From Vampirovibrio chlorellavorus (GTDB lineage Bacteria; Cyanobacteriota; Vampirovibrionia; Vampirovibrionales; Vampirovibrionaceae), in NCBI GenBank assembly GCA_001858525.1, contig LAPX01000008.1, positions 142,138 to 206,137 of the forward strand: a stretch of DNA of 64,000 bases, written 5' to 3'. The notes below the pieces were generated by a model. The model had not been told where the DNA came from and did not search any database. It saw only the letters and a program-made list of their open reading frames with translations. The translations under genes and the position numbers were made by a program. Below are positions 60,229 through 64,000 of the stretch, piece after piece; position 1 is the stretch's first letter, and each line of letters starts with the position of its first letter.

Positions 60229-60402
60229 ATGGCAAAAAAAGGCGAAGGTTGCGCTCACATCACGCTGAAAAGCACCGAGAGCGACCACGAATACCACACC
60301 ATTAAAAACAAGCGTAGCAACCCCGAGCGCATGGAAATCAAAAAATACGACCCCACCCTGCGTCGCCACGTTGCCTACAAAGAGAGCAAAAGCAGCAAGT
60401 AA
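60229..60402 (+). CDS. rpmG: 50S ribosomal protein bL33
   Basis: A 57-residue ribosomal protein too short for the ORF track. It reads [19 protein letters not shown], then [27 protein letters not shown], the standard bL33 pattern. AAAGGAAA precedes the ATG. Only one Cys remains, so this is a zinc-free form. It has its own promoter and a strong terminator. Confidence 0.95.
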   Translation: MAKKGEGCAHITLKSTESDHEYHTIKNKRSNPERMEIKKYDPTLRRHVAYKESKSSK

Positions 60403-60434
60403 ACAGGCCGCTTAAACGCCTCCTCCTCAGATTT

Positions 60435-60464
60435 AAAAGCCTGATCATCGCGATCAGGCTTTTT
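60435..60464 (+). terminator. intrinsic terminator of rpmG
   Basis: AGCCTGATC pairs perfectly with GATCAGGCT across a 5-nt loop and is followed by TTTT. Confidence 0.9.
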
Positions 60465-60521
60465 AGCATCTGCGAAATCTGTCATTCCCGTGCAGGCAGA
60501 AAGCCACTACGTCATGACTCT

Positions 60522-60562
60522 TTCAAGGGGCTTTGCCCCCTGCACACCCCCACTGGAGGGGG
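60522..60562 (+). repeat. GC-hairpin repeat (same pattern as 34972-35238 ends)
   Basis: AAGGGGCTTTGCCCCCT, then GCA, then CCCCCACTGG. This matches the order of the inverted right end of the element at 35 kb. Confidence 0.5.
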
Positions 60563-60672
60563 AACAGAGTCCAGCGCTAGCGCTGTCCCCCCTCCAGACC
60601 TCCCCCATGCAGTCGTCTCTAATCCAGTGAAATCGTCCTCTTGGGGAGCCACGCTCACTTCTATCACGTGGC

Positions 60673-60782
60673 TTTGTCATTCCCGCGCAGGCGGGAATCC
60701 AGGGCGGGAGTATGATGAACGGCTGCTTTCGATCAAAACGTAGTTCTGTAAACTGGATTCCCGCCTGCGCGGGAATGACAAA
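60673..60782. repeat. REPIN/MITE-like element B
   Basis: Ends identical to those of element A in sequence and orientation around a 50-bp core that shares ATCAAAAC and TGTAAACTGG-type blocks with it. The two are diverged copies of one element. Confidence 0.8.
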
Positions 60783-60875
60783 TATTACGACGACAAATAG
60801 TATGACAGGGGACAATGACCGAAAACCTTTTTTGAAGAAGATAATCACTTGTTGACGACCCGATTTAACCCCAAA

Positions 60876-60917
60876 ATCAAAAAGAGAGAAGACGGCAATG
60901 GCCTTCTCTCTTTTGAT
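60876..60917 (-). terminator. intrinsic terminator after the TIGR01777 gene
   Basis: AAAGAGAGAAG pairs with CTTCTCTCTTT and on the minus strand leads into TTTTTGATTTT. It lies 24 nt past the stop. Confidence 0.75.
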
Positions 60918-60940
60918 GGAGGTATTTGTGAGGAAACTAC

Positions 60941-61852
60941 TTACAGCATGTTCTCCAGAGCAGGCTTGAGATCCGGGTAGCGGAACTCGTAACCACTGCC
61001 CAGCAAGGCCACCGGCTGGACCCGCTGACTGGACAACAACAACGCATCGGCCATTTCACCCAACAGCGCTTTCACGGCAAAAGCCGGCGCGGGCGGCGTC
61101 CAGTAGTGCATGGGCAACATGGGGCAAATCAGCACTTTGCGCATGACATCGGTAAACTGGTGATTGGTCACCGGGTGAGGGGCCACCACGTTCACCGGGC
61201 CTTGCAGATCCTCATGGGTTAGCATGTGCGCCAAGGCGCCCACCACGTCATCCAGAGCGATCCAGCTCATGTACTGCTTACCGTTGCCCAAATCACCGGC
61301 CAAACCAAGCTTGAAGGGCCAGTACATGGCTTTCAGGGCACCGCCTTTGGGACTAAGAATAATGCCAAAGCGGCTATTCACCACCCGAATGCCTTTGTCC
61401 CGAGCAGGCTGGCAGGCATCTTCCCACTGTTTGCAGGTATCGGCCAAAAAGCCTTGCCCCTTGGCGCTGACATCGTTCAGGACTTCATCGCCCCGGTTGC
61501 CGTAAAACCCAATGGCAGAAGCACAGATAAACACCTTGGGCGGGTGCTCCAGCTTGGCCAGAGTTTCCGCCAGCAATTTGGTGCCTTGCACCCGGCTTTG
61601 CACAATTTTTTGCTTGCGCTCATCGGTCCAACGACCCCCGGCAATGTTTTCGCCTGCCAGGTGAATGACCGCATCAATGCCTTCCAGGGCCTTGGGGTCC
61701 AGTTGACCGGCCTTGATGTCCCAGGTAATTTCAGGATCACTGGTTAAGCCCTTGCGACGAACCAGCCGAATCGGCTGATACCCTTTGCGCTTGAGTTCGT
61801 GAATCAATTCCGAACCCACCAGGCCGGACGCGCCCGATACCAAAACTTTCAT
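60941..61852 (-). CDS. TIGR01777-family NAD(P)-dependent epimerase-like protein
   Basis: A 303-residue extended SDR. It starts MKVLVSGASGLVGSELIHELKRKGY, has VIHLAGENIAGGRWTDERKQKIVQSRV and FICASAIGFYGNRGDEVLND, the marks of TIGR01777/YfcH, and ends in the DUF1731 helix bundle (SQRVQPVALLGSGYEFRYPDLKPAL). The substrate is unknown. It is transcribed alone, divergently from a phosphatase gene. Confidence 0.93.
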   Translation of the reverse strand: MKVLVSGASGLVGSELIHELKRKGYQPIRLVRRKGLTSDPEITWDIKAGQLDPKALEGIDAVIHLAGENIAGGRWTDERKQKIVQSRVQGTKLLAETLAKLEHPPKVFICASAIGFYGNRGDEVLNDVSAKGQGFLADTCKQWEDACQPARDKGIRVVNSRFGIILSPKGGALKAMYWPFKLGLAGDLGNGKQYMSWIALDDVVGALAHMLTHEDLQGPVNVVAPHPVTNHQFTDVMRKVLICPMLPMHYWTPPAPAFAVKALLGEMADALLLSSQRVQPVALLGSGYEFRYPDLKPALENML

Positions 61853-61978
61853 GCCAAAACTCTCCGTTATAACAATTGCCTTTATATGGTTCTATCATAT
61901 AACACAGCACGGCCATTCGTACCATTTTCTATGCGCATGGGCAGGGTAGGTGGTGCATACGCCCCATCCGTCCGTGCG

Positions 61979-62008
61979 ATGACAGTTCCAGTGCTTTGAG
62001 CGTATGAT
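61979..62008 (+). promoter_or_regulatory. promoter of the phosphatase gene
   Basis: ATGACA, 18-nt spacer, TATGAT; the start point is about 45 bp before the ATG. Confidence 0.5.
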
Positions 62009-62059
62009 AGAGGGCATTGATTTTGAGGGCATTACTCAGCCAGGGGAGACAGCAAAGCC

Positions 62060-62596
62060 ATGTCGAAAGCCAGCAGCCAGCCACCCAAAAAGATTAAAGT
62101 CATGTTTGTTTGTATGGGCAATATTTGCCGCTCTCCCTCCGCGGAAGGGGTGTTTCACTATATGGTGCAGACCAGCGGTTTTCGGGATTTTATTGAAGTG
62201 GCCTCCTCCGGCACAGATGATTACCACGTGGGCGGCCCTGCCGATCGACGCTCTCATTCCGCCGCCCTGAACCGGGGCATTGACCTGAGTAAGCACCGAG
62301 CCCAGCAATTTAAGAAGCATCACTTCGACGAGTACGACTATATTTTGGTGATGGACAGCCTCAACCACGATCATGTCATGCGCATGTGCCCCAACGGGCA
62401 CCAGGAAAAAGTGCATTACTTCCTGGATTTTGCCCCGCAGCTGAATCTGCAGGAAGTGCCGGACCCTTATTACGGCGGTGCGGAAGGCTTTGATCGGGTA
62501 CTGGACTACATTGAAGCCGCCGCTGCCGGGCTACTCTCCGAAATTCGGGATCGCCACCTCGACCCGGCCAACCTACACCCGGAAATCAAAGCCTGA
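62060..62596 (+). CDS. low-molecular-weight protein tyrosine phosphatase
   Basis: A 178-residue phosphatase with the P-loop VMFVCMGNICRSPSAEG (C-x5-R-S) near residue 18 and the general acid in DPYYGGAEGF. It is slightly longer than usual because of a polar N-terminal tail. Such enzymes dephosphorylate tyrosine kinases of polysaccharide synthesis or arginine-phosphate proteins; no partner kinase is visible. GGGGAG precedes ATG 62060. Confidence 0.93.
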   Translation: MSKASSQPPKKIKVMFVCMGNICRSPSAEGVFHYMVQTSGFRDFIEVASSGTDDYHVGGPADRRSHSAALNRGIDLSKHRAQQFKKHHFDEYDYILVMDSLNHDHVMRMCPNGHQEKVHYFLDFAPQLNLQEVPDPYYGGAEGFDRVLDYIEAAAAGLLSEIRDRHLDPANLHPEIKA

Positions 62597-62633
62597 TTGC
62601 AAAAAGGCGCACCCCCTGCCCTTCGGGCAAGTG

Positions 62634-64000
62634 CTAACCGGACCCCAACGTGCTAAAAGTATCGTCCGTTTTTTGGTAGACCATATCCCGTAACTGGGGA
62701 TGCTGGTTGAGATACTCCGGATCGGCGGCAATGGCAAAGGCCGCCTTTCGGGCTTTTTCCAGCGTGTCCTTGTCCTCAATCAAATCGGCCAGCACAAAAT
62801 CAGGCAAACCACTTTGACGGGTGCCCAAAAATTCGCCCGGACCACGCAACTCCAAATCCCGCTCGGAGATATAAAAACCGTCCTCGCTTTCGGTCAAAAT
62901 GCTCAGGCGGGTCAGGGTGGTTTCCGTTTTGCTATCGGACACCAGCACACAGTAAGATTGGTGCACACTACGGCCCACTCGGCCCCGCAACTGGTGCAAC
63001 TGGGACAGGCCAAAGCGATCGGCGTTTTCAATGATCATGACCGTGGCGTTGGGCACATCCACGCCCACTTCCACCACCGTGGTGCTAACCAGAATGTGCA
63101 AATCACCAGCGGCAAAGCGGCTCATCACGGCGTCTTTTTCATCGGGGCGCATTTTACCGTGTAACAGGCCAATGCGTAAATCCTGAAACACCTCTTGCTG
63201 CAAGCGCTCCGCCTCTGAGGTGGCGGCTTTAGCTGATAAAGTCTCCGATTCCTCAATCAGGGGGAACACAATGTAGGCTTGCCGCCCCTTCAGAATTTCC
63301 TGACGAATGAGCTGGTACCCGTGTCCAATTTGGGCATGAGTCAACAGCGTGGTTTTAATGGGGGTGCGGCCCGGCGGCAATTCATCCAGAATGGACACGT
63401 CCAAATCGCCGTGCAAGGTCATAGCCAAAGAGCGGGGAATGGGGGTAGCGGTCATGGTTAGCATTTCCGGGTGCTGTCCCTTGCTTTTCAACAGGGTGCG
63501 CTGACGAACCCCGAAGCGATGCTGCTCATCCACCACCACGATGCCCAGTTTGGCAAACTCCACATCATCCTGAATCAGGGCATGGGTGCCCACAGCCACA
63601 TGAATTTGTCCGTTCAGCAAAGCCTGACGCAACTCTCGGCGCTCCTTGGCCCCGGACTTCCCCACGAACAGCCCTGCCCGCAAGCCCAGCGGGGTCAGCC
63701 ATTCCACACATTTGCGGTAATGCTGCTCGGCCAGAATTTCGGTGGGGGCCATCAAGGCACCCTGATACCCATTTTCCACAGCGGCCAGCAAGGTTAAAAT
63801 GGCCACAACGGTTTTCCCGCTGCCCACATCCCCTTGCAGCATGCGATACATGGGCTCATCGGAAGCGATATCCTGAGAAATCTCGTTCAGCACCCGTTGC
63901 TGGGCACCGGTTAAGGCAAAGGGCAAGGCCTGCTTGAGTTGCTCCGCGTAGCCACCGGCCTGATAAATCAAATTCAAGCCCTTGATGGTGCGCTTGTACT
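62634..64000 (-). CDS. recG: ATP-dependent DNA helicase RecG (5' end outside window)
   Basis: The C-terminal 455 residues of a branch-migration helicase that remodels stalled forks and Holliday junctions. Visible motifs are Walker A MLQGDVGSGKTVVAIL, PTEILAEQHY, DEQH box in IVVVDEQHRFGV, TATPIPRSLAMTL, STTVVEVGVDVPNATVM and QLRGRVGRSVHQS. The frame stays open to the right edge (YKRTIKGLNLIY), so the start lies beyond base 64000 and the ORF-track start at 63977 is not real. The N-terminal wedge domain is not in view. Confidence 0.95.
   Translation of the reverse strand, partial: YKRTIKGLNLIYQAGGYAEQLKQALPFALTGAQQRVLNEISQDIASDEPMYRMLQGDVGSGKTVVAILTLLAAVENGYQGALMAPTEILAEQHYRKCVEWLTPLGLRAGLFVGKSGAKERRELRQALLNGQIHVAVGTHALIQDDVEFAKLGIVVVDEQHRFGVRQRTLLKSKGQHPEMLTMTATPIPRSLAMTLHGDLDVSILDELPPGRTPIKTTLLTHAQIGHGYQLIRQEILKGRQAYIVFPLIEESETLSAKAATSEAERLQQEVFQDLRIGLLHGKMRPDEKDAVMSRFAAGDLHILVSTTVVEVGVDVPNATVMIIENADRFGLSQLHQLRGRVGRSVHQSYCVLVSDSKTETTLTRLSILTESEDGFYISERDLELRGPGEFLGTRQSGLPDFVLADLIEDKDTLEKARKAAFAIAADPEYLNQHPQLRDMVYQKTDDTFSTLGSG

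Larger units (their letters stand above)
60465..60940. other. 476-bp repeat-filled intergenic region
   Basis: No gene is supported. The stretch holds a degenerate REP half (60481-60505), a GC-hairpin repeat resembling the 34972-35238 ends (60522-60562), an inner palindrome CAGCGCTAGCGCTG at about 60572, REPIN-like element B, and the terminator of the flanking epimerase. Confidence 0.65.

Noticed and set aside
1-64000. CRISPR array
   Set aside because: No run of regularly spaced identical direct repeats with unique spacers occurs; the only short tandem repeats are the 11-, 12- and 19-bp regulatory-type ones.

Overview
The window is about 53% GC bacterial chromosome, densely packed with housekeeping genes and scattered with small, apparently lineage-specific proteins. 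No rRNA is present, so taxonomy is inferred. The mix fits a non-photosynthetic cyanobacterial relative (Vampirovibrionia/Melainabacteria-type) better than any group I can name with certainty: a soluble PhoR-like kinase with PhoB, a TPR-caspase protein, a GHL10-type glycoside hydrolase, many ankyrin proteins, type IV pilus parts, and numerous Gln/Ala/Pro-rich proteins carrying an 'F-G' box near the N-terminus. I hold this placement at about 0.5.

Layout. 1-3.7 kb: a cut-off hypothetical, two tandem paralogous small membrane-type proteins sharing a KRYC core, a Gln/Ala-rich protein, msrA and another small FG-box protein. 3.8-5.6 kb: a GIY-YIG nuclease (UvrC/Cho-like) fused to a DEDDh exonuclease-like domain that has lost its acidic residues. 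5.6-11.4 kb: a divergent photolyase/TetR pair against an FAD oxidoreductase, a CbiX/SirB chelatase and an SDR-DUF2867 gene, with two near-identical TetR-type operators 100 bp apart. 11.6-13.3 kb: a TPR-caspase protein and a small FG-box protein. 13.4-15.7 kb: a Pho-box-driven candidate small transcript beside phoBR. 16-24.6 kb: GGDEF-EAL protein, coaE, YhhQ-type transporter, DUF47-Pit phosphate uptake pair, DedA and an APC permease.

24.6-34.6 kb: a large ankyrin protein, priA with what looks like a leaderless start, a BolA protein, a papain-fold-like protein, a secreted GHL10 glycoside hydrolase, DUF952, short bL25 and a glycine-zipper FG-box protein. 34.6-39.4 kb: an AT-rich gap with paired hairpins, then a five-gene phage packaging island ending in a large terminase, then tRNA-Asp. 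39.5-44.8 kb: three further ankyrin proteins and two hypotheticals. 44.8-48.1 kb: a PilX-like pilus protein divergent from a prepilin fused to a von Willebrand A domain. 48.2-50.9 kb: ribE-ribBA-ribH. 51-55.3 kb: a secreted TPR protein, pterin dehydratase, an anchored hypothetical and a lipoprotein cytochrome c.

55.4-56.5 kb: a three-member tandem family sharing N-terminal FGRN and C-terminal SAxYE boxes, with the third copy broken. 56.6-64 kb: a CDF zinc exporter, rocD and proC (ornithine to proline), rpmG, two REPIN-like elements, a TIGR01777 epimerase, a low-molecular-weight phosphatase, and recG running off the right edge.

The strongest candidates for something undescribed are the recurrent N-terminal FG box on otherwise unrelated proteins, the FGRN/SAxYE tandem family, and the Pho-regulated transcript next to phoBR.
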